Below, in pieces: positions 1 to 6,057 of a stretch of 11,438 nucleotides of DNA. Location: the NCBI GenBank assembly GCA_900556885.1, contig UNSQ01000021.1, positions 1-11,438 on the forward strand, read 5' to 3'. The notes under the pieces were generated by a model. The model saw only the letters and a program-made list of their open reading frames with translations, made no database searches and was not told the DNA's origin. The position numbers and the translations under genes were made by a program. Position 1 is the stretch's first letter, and every line of letters begins with the position of its first letter. Source of the stretch: Candidatus Saccharimonadota bacterium. GTDB taxonomy: Bacteria; Patescibacteriota; Saccharimonadia; Saccharimonadales; Saccharimonadaceae.

Positions 1-230
1 AGGACTACACCAACGATAATTACGACTAGTCCAATTATTCCGCCGATGATTCCCCACTTGACACCTTTGCTCATTTTCTTTTTTGGTGGCATTTGGTATG
101 GAGTTCCCATAACTGGCTGTTGTGGGAATTGTTGTTGTGGCTGAGGCTGCTGAGCCTGAGGCTGTTGTGGAGCCTGCTGGAATTGTGGCTGAGGCGGCAC
201 TTGAGGTTTGTTGTTGTTACTATTGTCCAT
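1..230 (-). CDS. Pro/Gln-rich single-pass membrane protein, partial (3' end outside window)
   Basis: The ATG is at 228-230, preceded by a perfect AGGAGG Shine-Dalgarno at 238-243 with 7 nt spacing. About 76 codons are visible and the frame is still open at the window edge. The N-terminal ~48 residues are almost entirely Pro, Gln and Asn (repeated PQ/QQ words such as QQPQAQQPQPQQQ). A short basic stretch (PPKKKMSKGVK, about 49-59) follows, then a Gly/Ile/Val hydrophobic segment (about 60-76) that reads as a transmembrane helix. This suggests a cytoplasmic disordered Pro/Gln tail, a positive-inside anchor, and an outside domain beyond the window. It lies 39 nt downstream of pnp but has its own promoter inside the pnp 3' end. 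The family is not recognised; the low-complexity N-terminus gives no functional hint by itself. Confidence 0.85.
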   Translation of the reverse strand, partial: MDNSNNNKPQVPPQPQFQQAPQQPQAQQPQPQQQFPQQPVMGTPYQMPPKKKMSKGVKWGIIGGIIGLVVIIVGVV

Positions 231-260
231 AAATTTTCCTCCTAAAATTACGCTTTTGCT

Positions 261-290
261 ATTATATATTTACAAACCAATCATCGTCAA
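261..290 (-). promoter_or_regulatory. Promoter for the partial Pro/Gln-rich membrane protein, embedded in the pnp 3' end
   Basis: Read on the minus strand: TTGACG (285-290), an 18-bp spacer, then TATAAT (261-266). The -35 lies inside the last codons of pnp and the spacer covers its TAA stop. The predicted start is near 254-255, giving a leader of about 24 nt that holds the AGGAGG site. This is one of the best sigma-70-like matches in the window, so the downstream gene need not depend on pnp read-through. Predicted from sequence only. Confidence 0.6.
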
Positions 291-2387
291 ATTGATCTTA
301 CCACGCTCGTCAATTCCAGTAATTTTCACGCGAACAGTTTGACCTTCTTTCACGACATCAGTCACTTTTTCAACTCGATGTTCTGCCAATTTCGAAATGT
401 GAACCATTCCGTCAACACCAGGAAGTATATTCACAAACGCGCCAAAATCTTTAATTCCAACAACTTTACCTTCATAAATCTTGCCGACTTCTGGCTCCTC
501 AACCAGACTCTTAATCCAGTTCATAGCCTTTTCAATCGACGCGCCGTCTGGGCTAGCCACAGTAATCAAACCATCTTCCTTAATATCAATCTCAGCGCCA
601 GTTTCCGAAGTGATCTTATTGATCGTCTCACCACCCTTACCAATAATCACGCCAATCTTATCTGGGTCAATCTTAATCTTCTCAATTCGTGGCGCATACG
701 GGCTGAGCGACTTACGAGGCTCTGGAAGAACGCTGAGCATATGCTCCAAAATGTGCGCTCGGCCAGCTTTACTCTGTTCAATCGCTTGACGCAATACCGC
801 CACCGGCAGCCCATGAACCTTCATATCCATTTGAAGAGCCGTAATACCCTTTGAGGTTCCGGTTACCTTAAAGTCCATATCGCCAGCAAAGTCCTCAGCA
901 TCAGCGATATCGCTCAACACATACGGAGTATCGCCGTCCATCATCAATCCCATCGCAATTCCACTCACTGGAGCCGAAATTGGTACGCCAGCATCCATCA
1001 ACGCCAAGCAGCTAGAACAAGTCGCCGCCATTGAAGTTGAACCGTTCTGGCTCATAATCTCTGTCACTGAGCGAATAGCGTATGGAAAATCCTCTTCCGT
1101 TGGCAAAACTGGAAGCAGAGCGCGTTCCGCCAAATATCCGTGACCAATTTCACGTCGACCTGGACTACCCATTCGCTTAACCTCACCAACCGTATAGCCC
1201 GGCGCATTGTAGTGATGCATATAACGTCGCTCACCGTCGGTAATTTCCATAGTGTCAATCAATTGCGAATAACTAAGCGGTGCCAAAGTCACAATATTCA
1301 TTCCCTGAGTCACGCCACGCGTAAACAAGCTGGAACCGTGAGCGCGCGGCAAGAATCCAACTTCCGAGCTAAGCGGACGAATCTCGGTCAACTGTCGACC
1401 GTCAGGACGAACTCGCTCAGCGACAATTCCCCGGCGGACATCTTTATGTAGAGCCAAAGTAAACGCTTCGTCGTAATCGCCACGAACTTCGCTATATTCT
1501 TCCTCGTCCAGTCCCAATTTTTTCGCCATCGCCTCATGGAACTCGGCACGAATTTCGCTAATCATTTCATTGCGCTCTGGATATGGACGACGGATTTTCT
1601 CATCAAATCTTCCATCAGCCCACGCGTTAACCGTTTGCTGAACTGATTCATCTGGCAAAATTAAATCGTATTCCTGCTGTGTTGGCGCAACTTTTTCTGC
1701 CAATTCGCGCTGCAAGGCAATTGCTGGCTGCATCATCTGGTGAGCCCACGCCATAGCATCAACAATAATATCCTCCGAAACCTCTTTAGCGCCAGCCTCG
1801 ACCATTGTTATACCGCTTTCAATACCAGCCACAACCAAATCGAGATCTGACTTCTCGCGCTCTTCTGGAGTTAAGAACGCCTTAAATTCGCCGTTCACTC
1901 GACCCACGCGCAAACCAGCCACTGGACCGTCAAACGGCGTGCCAGTTAACATTAACGCACTAGACGCAGCGATCATCGCAATTACGTCTGGACGAAAACT
2001 CGGATCCATACTCAAAACAGTTGCAACGACTTGGATTTCCTGACGATAACCCTTCGGGAAAAGCGGACGAATCGGACGATCAATCAATCGACCAATCAAC
2101 ACAGCCTCATCGCTTGGACGACCTTCACGCTTGATAAATCGGCTGCCAGAAATTTTGCCCGCTGCATAAAATTTTTCTTCATAATCAATCGACAATGGAA
2201 AATAATCCAATTGCACTGGACGCGGACTAACTTGAGCGCTACCCAAAACTACAGTGTCGCCATAGCGCACCAAAACACTACCAGTCGTCCTAAAACCGAC
2301 ACGATTCACTTCTAAAGTCAGCGGCCGACCACAAAAATCAGTGGTAACACTAAAAATCTCCTTGCCGCTTGGATTGATAATACTCAT
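270..2387 (-). CDS. pnp: Polyribonucleotide nucleotidyltransferase (PNPase)
   Basis: Phosphorolytic 3'-5' exoribonuclease of RNA decay, which releases nucleoside diphosphates using phosphate; it usually works as a trimeric ring in the cytoplasm. About 705 residues, the usual length. From the chosen start: RNase PH domain 1 (about 10-230), an all-helical linker, RNase PH domain 2 (about 315-545), a KH domain with the IIGKGG loop at about 581-586, and a C-terminal S1 domain (about 635-704, with KDFGAFVNILPGVDGMVHIS). The segment EDFAGDMDFKV (about 498-508) matches the catalytic region holding E. coli D486 and D492, and both Asp are present. I start at the ATG at 2385-2387, because AAGGAG lies 6 nt before it and MSIINPSGKEIF resembles family N-termini. 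A longer reading from a TTG at 2435 has no Shine-Dalgarno and adds a non-conserved stretch. Ends in TAA. In many bacteria pnp directly follows rpsO; here a sortase on the opposite strand separates them. Confidence 0.98.
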   Translation of the reverse strand: MSIINPSGKEIFSVTTDFCGRPLTLEVNRVGFRTTGSVLVRYGDTVVLGSAQVSPRPVQLDYFPLSIDYEEKFYAAGKISGSRFIKREGRPSDEAVLIGRLIDRPIRPLFPKGYRQEIQVVATVLSMDPSFRPDVIAMIAASSALMLTGTPFDGPVAGLRVGRVNGEFKAFLTPEEREKSDLDLVVAGIESGITMVEAGAKEVSEDIIVDAMAWAHQMMQPAIALQRELAEKVAPTQQEYDLILPDESVQQTVNAWADGRFDEKIRRPYPERNEMISEIRAEFHEAMAKKLGLDEEEYSEVRGDYDEAFTLALHKDVRRGIVAERVRPDGRQLTEIRPLSSEVGFLPRAHGSSLFTRGVTQGMNIVTLAPLSYSQLIDTMEITDGERRYMHHYNAPGYTVGEVKRMGSPGRREIGHGYLAERALLPVLPTEEDFPYAIRSVTEIMSQNGSTSMAATCSSCLALMDAGVPISAPVSGIAMGLMMDGDTPYVLSDIADAEDFAGDMDFKVTGTSKGITALQMDMKVHGLPVAVLRQAIEQSKAGRAHILEHMLSVLPEPRKSLSPYAPRIEKIKIDPDKIGVIIGKGGETINKITSETGAEIDIKEDGLITVASPDGASIEKAMNWIKSLVEEPEVGKIYEGKVVGIKDFGAFVNILPGVDGMVHISKLAEHRVEKVTDVVKEGQTVRVKITGIDERGKINLTMIGL

Positions 2388-2449
2388 AAAGAGCTCCTTT
2401 CTTGCGGTAGTAACAGGGATGAAATTACTTGGCAATTTAGTCGTCTCAT
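2384..2449 (-). other. Possible 21-codon leader ORF overlapping the pnp start
   Basis: Within the predicted pnp leader, an ATG at 2447-2449 opens a 21-codon frame (begins MRRLNCQVISS). Its TGA overlaps the pnp ATG as ATGA. A weak GGAAG lies 8 nt upstream of the ATG. The ATGA junction is the classic geometry for translational coupling, and the pnp Shine-Dalgarno lies inside this ORF. A short open frame of this length can easily arise by chance, so this is only a candidate. Confidence 0.2.
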
Positions 2450-2483
2450 CTCTATCACTTCCGCGTTACAAATTGCTCCTTAT

Positions 2484-2489
2484 ATTATA
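2484..2489 (-). promoter_or_regulatory. Candidate -10 element for pnp
   Basis: TATAAT on the minus strand, preceded by TAG rather than TGn. No convincing -35 exists at 16-18 bp; the corresponding stretch is TGGCGT in a GC-rich patch. The predicted start near 2477 gives a pnp leader of roughly 90 nt, by far the longest leader in this window. PNPase is autoregulated through its leader RNA in Escherichia coli; whether that applies here cannot be seen. Confidence 0.45.
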
Positions 2490-2553
2490 CTAAAACCTCA
2501 GCCCAAACGCCAGCCGCGGGCGCGCTTAACATAACCTTATTAACAGATGAGTA

Positions 2554-2562
2554 TGCTATAAT
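2554..2562 (+). promoter_or_regulatory. Extended -10 promoter of the sortase gene, predicted leaderless
   Basis: TGCTATAAT: an extended -10 with a perfect TATAAT at 2557-2562. No good -35 is present (ACCTTA at 17 bp). Seven nucleotides after the hexamer is position 2569, exactly the A of the sortase ATG. The six intervening bases (TTATTC) hold no Shine-Dalgarno, and an in-frame TGA at 2548-2550 excludes an upstream start. Confidence 0.6.
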
Positions 2563-2568
2563 TTATTC

Positions 2569-3177
2569 ATGTCACTTCAGCTAGATTCAGTAAAAAATCG
2601 CCAGAAAAGCTGGAAAAGCTATATCTTAACTATAATCGCAATCTTGATGATTCTTGGCGGAGTTTATTTGCTTGTCCTCATCAGCACACCCCTTATTTTG
2701 TCGCAAAACATCGATCCAAAAGACAACCAGACCACTCAGCTCATCACTAAAACTGAGAATAAAATTACCGAAAATCGCCTTTACATACCGAAAATCGACA
2801 TAAATTTGCCCTACAGTACTGGCGGCGCCGAAACAATGGAACATGGTGCGTGGTGGCGTAAACCAGAAAACGGCAACCCAAAAGATGGCGGCAATTTTGT
2901 CTTATCTGCACACCGTTTTATTATGGGATTAACTCCTCAGCAGACGCTCAGAAAATCGCCTTTTTATAATATCGATAAATTGACTGTCGGCGATGAAATT
3001 ATCATTGACTATAACGGCGTGCGTTACAATTACGTCATCAGCGAAAAACAAAGCGTTAAACCAGATGCCGTGGAAATCGAACAGCGCACAGATCAGCCGC
3101 AATTAACTCTTTATTCCTGCACTTTGGGCGGCGCAAACGACGGACGAGATGTGATTATCGCCAAATTGAAAAAATAG
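2569..3177 (+). CDS. Sortase (membrane-anchored cysteine transpeptidase)
   Basis: Sortases cleave a C-terminal sorting motif (LPXTG-like) of secreted proteins and join them to the cell wall or to pilin partners outside the membrane. 202 residues. The N-terminus is cytoplasmic and basic, followed by one long transmembrane helix (about 18-44), then the beta-barrel. Catalytic residues are visible: His115 in VLSAHRF, Cys184 in LTLYSCT, and Arg193 in GANDGRDVIIA. The family hallmark TLxTC appears here as TLYSC. An early HGAWW segment at about 92-96 and the GGNFVLSAH context resemble class D/E-type housekeeping sortases, but I cannot fix the class. No substrate with a sorting signal is in the window. 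The gene sits alone on the plus strand between pnp and rpsO, with its own promoter and a terminator just after its TAG. The ATG appears leaderless. Confidence 0.93.
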   Translation: MSLQLDSVKNRQKSWKSYILTIIAILMILGGVYLLVLISTPLILSQNIDPKDNQTTQLITKTENKITENRLYIPKIDINLPYSTGGAETMEHGAWWRKPENGNPKDGGNFVLSAHRFIMGLTPQQTLRKSPFYNIDKLTVGDEIIIDYNGVRYNYVISEKQSVKPDAVEIEQRTDQPQLTLYSCTLGGANDGRDVIIAKLKK

Positions 3178-3189
3178 CCAGAACAACAA

Positions 3190-3216
3190 AAATCCCCTTT
3201 TCGTCAAAGGGGATTT
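3190..3216. terminator. Hairpin terminator between convergent sortase and rpsO
   Basis: A perfect 11-bp inverted repeat: arm 3190-3200 (AAATCCCCTTT) and arm 3206-3216 (AAAGGGGATTT) with a 5-nt loop TCGTC. It lies 12 nt after the sortase stop and 19 nt after the rpsO stop. The arms themselves end in T runs on both strands, and further T-rich sequence follows on each side, so it probably terminates transcription from both directions. Confidence 0.85.
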
Positions 3217-3235
3217 AAGCAGTTTTTAACGTAAA

Positions 3236-3502
3236 TTATTTACGCAAACCTAATTTGGCAACAACTGCTTTGTAACTCTCAAAATCAGTTCGCTCCAAAT
3301 ATTTCAGCAAACGCTTGCGCTTACCGACCATTTGGATCAAGCCGCGGCGAGCCATGAAGTCGTGCTTATTCGCCTTCAAATGCTCCGTGACTTCTTTGAT
3401 ACGAGCCGTCAAAACTGACACCTGAGCTTGTGGGCTACCGACGTCGTTTTTATTGACCTGAGTCAAAGCAATTGCTTTCGCTTTATTTTCTTTGCTAATC
3501 AT
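3236..3502 (-). CDS. rpsO: 30S ribosomal protein S15
   Basis: Small-subunit protein that binds 16S rRNA helices h20-h22 early in assembly of the platform. 88 residues, against a usual 88-89. The conserved S15 core is present: GSPQAQVSVLTARI (about 23-36), HLKANKHDFMARRGL (about 41-55) and GKRKRLLKYL (about 60-69), with terminal LGLRK. Its DVGSP replaces the more common DTGSP. The ATG at 3500-3502 has no Shine-Dalgarno; the nearest promoter -10 ends only 9 nt before it. It follows truB by 38 nt on the same strand but seems to have its own promoter in that gap. Ends in TAA, with the shared hairpin terminator just beyond. Confidence 0.97.
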   Translation of the reverse strand: MISKENKAKAIALTQVNKNDVGSPQAQVSVLTARIKEVTEHLKANKHDFMARRGLIQMVGKRKRLLKYLERTDFESYKAVVAKLGLRK

Positions 3503-3511
3503 AGCTCTGTA

Positions 3512-3540
3512 ATTATACCAAGCTTCCCTGTTTTTTGCAA
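3512..3540 (-). promoter_or_regulatory. Promoter of rpsO, predicted near-leaderless
   Basis: Minus strand: -35 TTGCAA (3535-3540), 17-bp spacer ending in TGG, -10 TATAAT (3512-3517). The -35 abuts the truB stop codon. The predicted start is near 3505, leaving only about 3 nt before the rpsO ATG. The sequence between -10 and ATG (TACAGAGCT) lacks a ribosome binding site. Confidence 0.6.
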
Positions 3541-4197
3541 TTAGCTAGTAATTCCAAAGTCCGCCAGAGTCTTCGCCTGATCAATAGAATAGTCAGCTAT
3601 TTTTGTTCGGCGCAAATTCTCACAATACGCGCCCGTCCCTAGTTTCTCGCCAATGTCCACCGCTAACGTTCGAATATAAGTTCCACTTGAAACGTGAGTT
3701 CTGATCTTTAATTTGGGATATTCGTATGCCAACAATTCCAACGAATAAATCTCTATAACACGCTTAGGAATTTCAACCTGCTTGCCTTCACGCGCCAATT
3801 TATACGCTCTTTCACCGTTAATTTTTATTGCGCTAAAAATCGGCGGCGTCTGCTCAATTTTTCCCACAAATTGACTAATCACCCACTGAACTTCTTCCAA
3901 ACTCGGCTCATAATCAGACACATCAGTAATTTCGCCTTCCGGATCACCTGTCGAACTATTCTTGCCCAGAATAATTTCTGCCTCATACCACTTATCTAGC
4001 TTAGTGAAAGTTTCAGCTTCGCGGCATTTCTTTCCAGTCACGATAATCATTAGCCCCGTAGCAAACGGATCAAGCGTACCCGTGTGACCAACCTTCACCT
4101 TCTTTCCCGCCTGATTAGATAAAACTCGTCGCAAGCGCGCCACCACCCCAAAGCTAGTCATTCCCTGGGGTTTGTCTATGAGAATCACTTCGTCCAT
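3541..4197 (-). CDS. truB: tRNA pseudouridine(55) synthase, short form without PUA domain
   Basis: Converts U55 of the tRNA T-loop to pseudouridine. 218 residues from the ATG at 4195-4197. The N-terminal IDKPQGMTSFGVV and the catalytic motif GHTGTLDPFATGL with Asp43 are intact. Further TruB blocks are visible: YEAEIILGKNSSTGDPEG (about 67-84), PPIFSAIKINGERAY, and SGTYIRTLAVDIGEKLGTGA. The protein stops soon after this catalytic core, whereas E. coli TruB is about 314 residues with a C-terminal PUA-like domain. The start is ambiguous: a TTG directly precedes the ATG (TTG at 4198-4200), and an AGGA at 4207-4210 is 6 nt from the TTG or 9 nt from the ATG. It begins 3 nt after the stop of the upstream pseudo-DHH gene, so the two are almost certainly co-transcribed and coupled. 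Ends in TAA. Confidence 0.96.
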   Translation of the reverse strand: MDEVILIDKPQGMTSFGVVARLRRVLSNQAGKKVKVGHTGTLDPFATGLMIIVTGKKCREAETFTKLDKWYEAEIILGKNSSTGDPEGEITDVSDYEPSLEEVQWVISQFVGKIEQTPPIFSAIKINGERAYKLAREGKQVEIPKRVIEIYSLELLAYEYPKLKIRTHVSSGTYIRTLAVDIGEKLGTGAYCENLRRTKIADYSIDQAKTLADFGITS

Positions 4198-4200
4198 CAA

Positions 4201-5898
4201 CTATTGTCCTGGAATGTGGAATTGCGCTGGATTGAAGTCTGCATTTTGAGCTGGCTGAGTTGGCATCGCGGTGATCGGCGCAGGCGCTGGAGCTGCTTGC
4301 GGAGCGGCTACTGGCTCAGGAGCCACCCCTAGCGGTGCAATCTGTGGCATTCCACTTACATCAACACCTGTAGGCGCTGGCGGCATTGGTGGCAAAGCGC
4401 CGAAATCCGGCATCGCTGGTGGCATTGGCAAATCGAAACCTGGAATACTATTTTCAGGATTTGTTATTGCTGGCTCAATTGGCGCAATCGGCTGGCTCGG
4501 AGCTGGCGCTACTGGATTATTTAATTGATTTGTGTCGTTGGTAATTGCCGAAATAATCGACTCTTCAGATTGCGGCGCAACAGGTATTGTCGACAATTTT
4601 TGCTCAGCAGCGTTAGTTGTCGCGAACGGATCAATCTTTGGTGGCTCATCAGACGCGCCCATAGCCGCATTTAACGGAGTATCGCCAAACGACGGCGTAC
4701 TATCACCCACATATTTACCGTGCGTCAAAATGGTTTTGTTTTGATCGCTAGCCAATTCCCTAATCTTATCCTCGGCAGCCTGTGTAGTCGTTGCGTTCAG
4801 AGTGCCACCCATTAGCGGAGTTTCCTCAAAAGAAAGTTCGCCCTTTGAAACTATTTTTTCACTAGGCTTTTCTTCCTCGACTTGTGACTCCTCTTTTATT
4901 GGCTCAATTTTAGCCAATTTCTCTTCGGCAATCCTAGCAGACTCTTCCTGCTTTTCCTTCGCCGTTTGTTCAGCTACTTCATCAACATCGCCCTTCTTTT
5001 CGTGGCTAATCGACAAAGTTCCGTCCGCGTGTACAGCTTCTTCGTCTTTCTCCGCTTCTTCAGTTTTATCCTCTGAAGCTTCTTCTTTTTCTGGAGATTT
5101 TTCTTCGATCTTTTCAATCTTCTGCGGCTCATCCTCTACTTCACTCTCTGCAATCTTTGAAACCACCAATTGCTGATTTGCGCCAGCCGCCATAAGTTCT
5201 GCGGCCGTAGTCATAACCTTTGACGATGTATTTCCATTGCTAAACCTCTCAGTTACCGCCACAATTCCCGTAAGCAAAGCCGTCGCCATCTGTTCGTCCA
5301 AAGTCACCTTCGGCGTCTTCAGATCATCAAGAAGCTCAACAACCATTTCACTCACGCCGCTAGCATTAGATTCGTGCCAATCGACAGAACCCAAACCACT
5401 CTTTACGTCGCCCGCTGTTATAGACACAACCGTAGCATCGTGCAAAATCTTACCGTGTGCAGTCAAAGCCGTATCAATACTTTCACTATTTTCAACATTT
5501 AGCGCCAGAACCAGCTCAACGTTATAATCACCCTGTGAAAATTCCAAGTCCTTATCTGTAATTGTCGTACGATATGGCGTAATAAAAATCTTCACCGCGT
5601 CATCAACAACTTTATAGCGTAAATGGTCAGCCTTCTCTTTATCTAAAGCAATAATAAAATCACGTAAAGAATCTGCGGTCTGCTCAAACGTCTTATCAGG
5701 ATTCAAGAACGTAATTGCTGGCGGAATGTCACCACTAAACACAGCCGTAGCGTGCTTCCCTAATTTATTGAGGAAAATCGTCAATCCTAATGCTGCTGAC
5801 AATTCGTCGACTGACGGGCTAGAACTCACCGTCACTAAAATATTAGTTACATCCTTGATGCTCTGGATTACTTTTTGCTTTGCTGATCCGTTTGACAT
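4201..5898 (-). CDS. Degenerate DHH (NrnA-like) domain protein with long low-complexity C-terminal tail
   Basis: 565 residues. Residues about 15-250 follow the order of the N-terminal DHH domain of NrnA-type oligoribonuclease/pAp phosphatases. The hydrophobic framework and motifs such as NASGVSEMVVELL (178-190) and TGIVAVTERFSNGNTSS (210-226) align well. The metal ligands do not: the HxxxPDxD motif is S25-S-S-P-S-V-D31 (only the last Asp kept), the motif II Asp is Asn134, the DHH triad reads I160-T-A, and the GDTGRF Asp is Val215. About 40 residues are inserted at 80-125. The DHHA1 half with its GGGH signature is missing. In its place are an acidic/Lys-rich stretch (about 250-350, likely charged helix or disordered), a mixed linker, and a Pro/Ala/Met-rich tail (about 460-565). 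No signal peptide or membrane helix is evident. The position before truB is the usual place of nrnA-like genes, so descent from that gene is inferred. Probably a non-catalytic binding or scaffold protein; its function is unknown. An AGGA lies 6 nt before the ATG. Ends in TAG. Confidence 0.85.
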   Translation of the reverse strand: MSNGSAKQKVIQSIKDVTNILVTVSSSPSVDELSAALGLTIFLNKLGKHATAVFSGDIPPAITFLNPDKTFEQTADSLRDFIIALDKEKADHLRYKVVDDAVKIFITPYRTTITDKDLEFSQGDYNVELVLALNVENSESIDTALTAHGKILHDATVVSITAGDVKSGLGSVDWHESNASGVSEMVVELLDDLKTPKVTLDEQMATALLTGIVAVTERFSNGNTSSKVMTTAAELMAAGANQQLVVSKIAESEVEDEPQKIEKIEEKSPEKEEASEDKTEEAEKDEEAVHADGTLSISHEKKGDVDEVAEQTAKEKQEESARIAEEKLAKIEPIKEESQVEEEKPSEKIVSKGELSFEETPLMGGTLNATTTQAAEDKIRELASDQNKTILTHGKYVGDSTPSFGDTPLNAAMGASDEPPKIDPFATTNAAEQKLSTIPVAPQSEESIISAITNDTNQLNNPVAPAPSQPIAPIEPAITNPENSIPGFDLPMPPAMPDFGALPPMPPAPTGVDVSGMPQIAPLGVAPEPVAAPQAAPAPAPITAMPTQPAQNADFNPAQFHIPGQ

Positions 5899-5939
5899 GA
5901 TTTTTCCTATGTTTGTTTTTTGTAATTACGCTTGGCATC

Positions 5940-5969
5940 ACTATACCATAAGCAGTACCATAAAGTCAA
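5940..5969 (-). promoter_or_regulatory. Promoter for the pseudo-DHH gene and truB
   Basis: Minus strand: -35 TTGACT (5964-5969), 18-bp spacer ending in TGG, -10 TATAGT (5940-5945). The predicted start near 5933 gives a leader of about 35 nt with AGGA at 5905-5908 before the ATG. The initial transcribed sequence AAGCGTAATT is shared with the partial gene at the left edge. Divergent from the rpsT promoter about 15 bp away. Confidence 0.6.
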
Positions 5970-5984
5970 TATCTAAGCCACCTC

Positions 5985-6013
5985 TTTACAATTTATGCTA
6001 TTTTCTGTATAAT
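5985..6013 (+). promoter_or_regulatory. Promoter of rpsT
   Basis: -35 TTTACA (5985-5990), exactly 17 bp, -10 TATAAT (6008-6013): a strong sigma-70-type match, as expected for a ribosomal protein gene. The predicted start near 6020 gives a leader of about 38 nt that contains AAAGGAG (6047-6053), 4 nt before the ATG. Confidence 0.75.
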
Positions 6014-6057
6014 TCTTCCTGATTAGCGATACAAATCTATAGAGGTAAAGGAGAAAC

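Noticed and set aside
339..854. Plus-strand open frame opposite pnp
   Set aside because: Antisense shadow of the conserved KH/S1 part of pnp; composition is unlike a protein and there is no start signal.
2388..2435. N-terminal extension of PNPase from a TTG at 2435
   Set aside because: No ribosome binding site at the TTG; the ATG at 2387 has AAGGAG at 6 nt and matches family N-termini.
2508..2524. GC-rich patch between pnp and sortase as a terminator or small RNA
   Set aside because: Only a weak 4-bp stem can be drawn and no T run follows; both flanking genes start from here, so no terminator is expected.
4201..4520. Pro/Ala-rich DNA at the 3' end of the pseudo-DHH gene as a tandem repeat or unstable insertion
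   Set aside because: Codons vary and no regular period is seen; it is low-complexity protein rather than a DNA repeat array.
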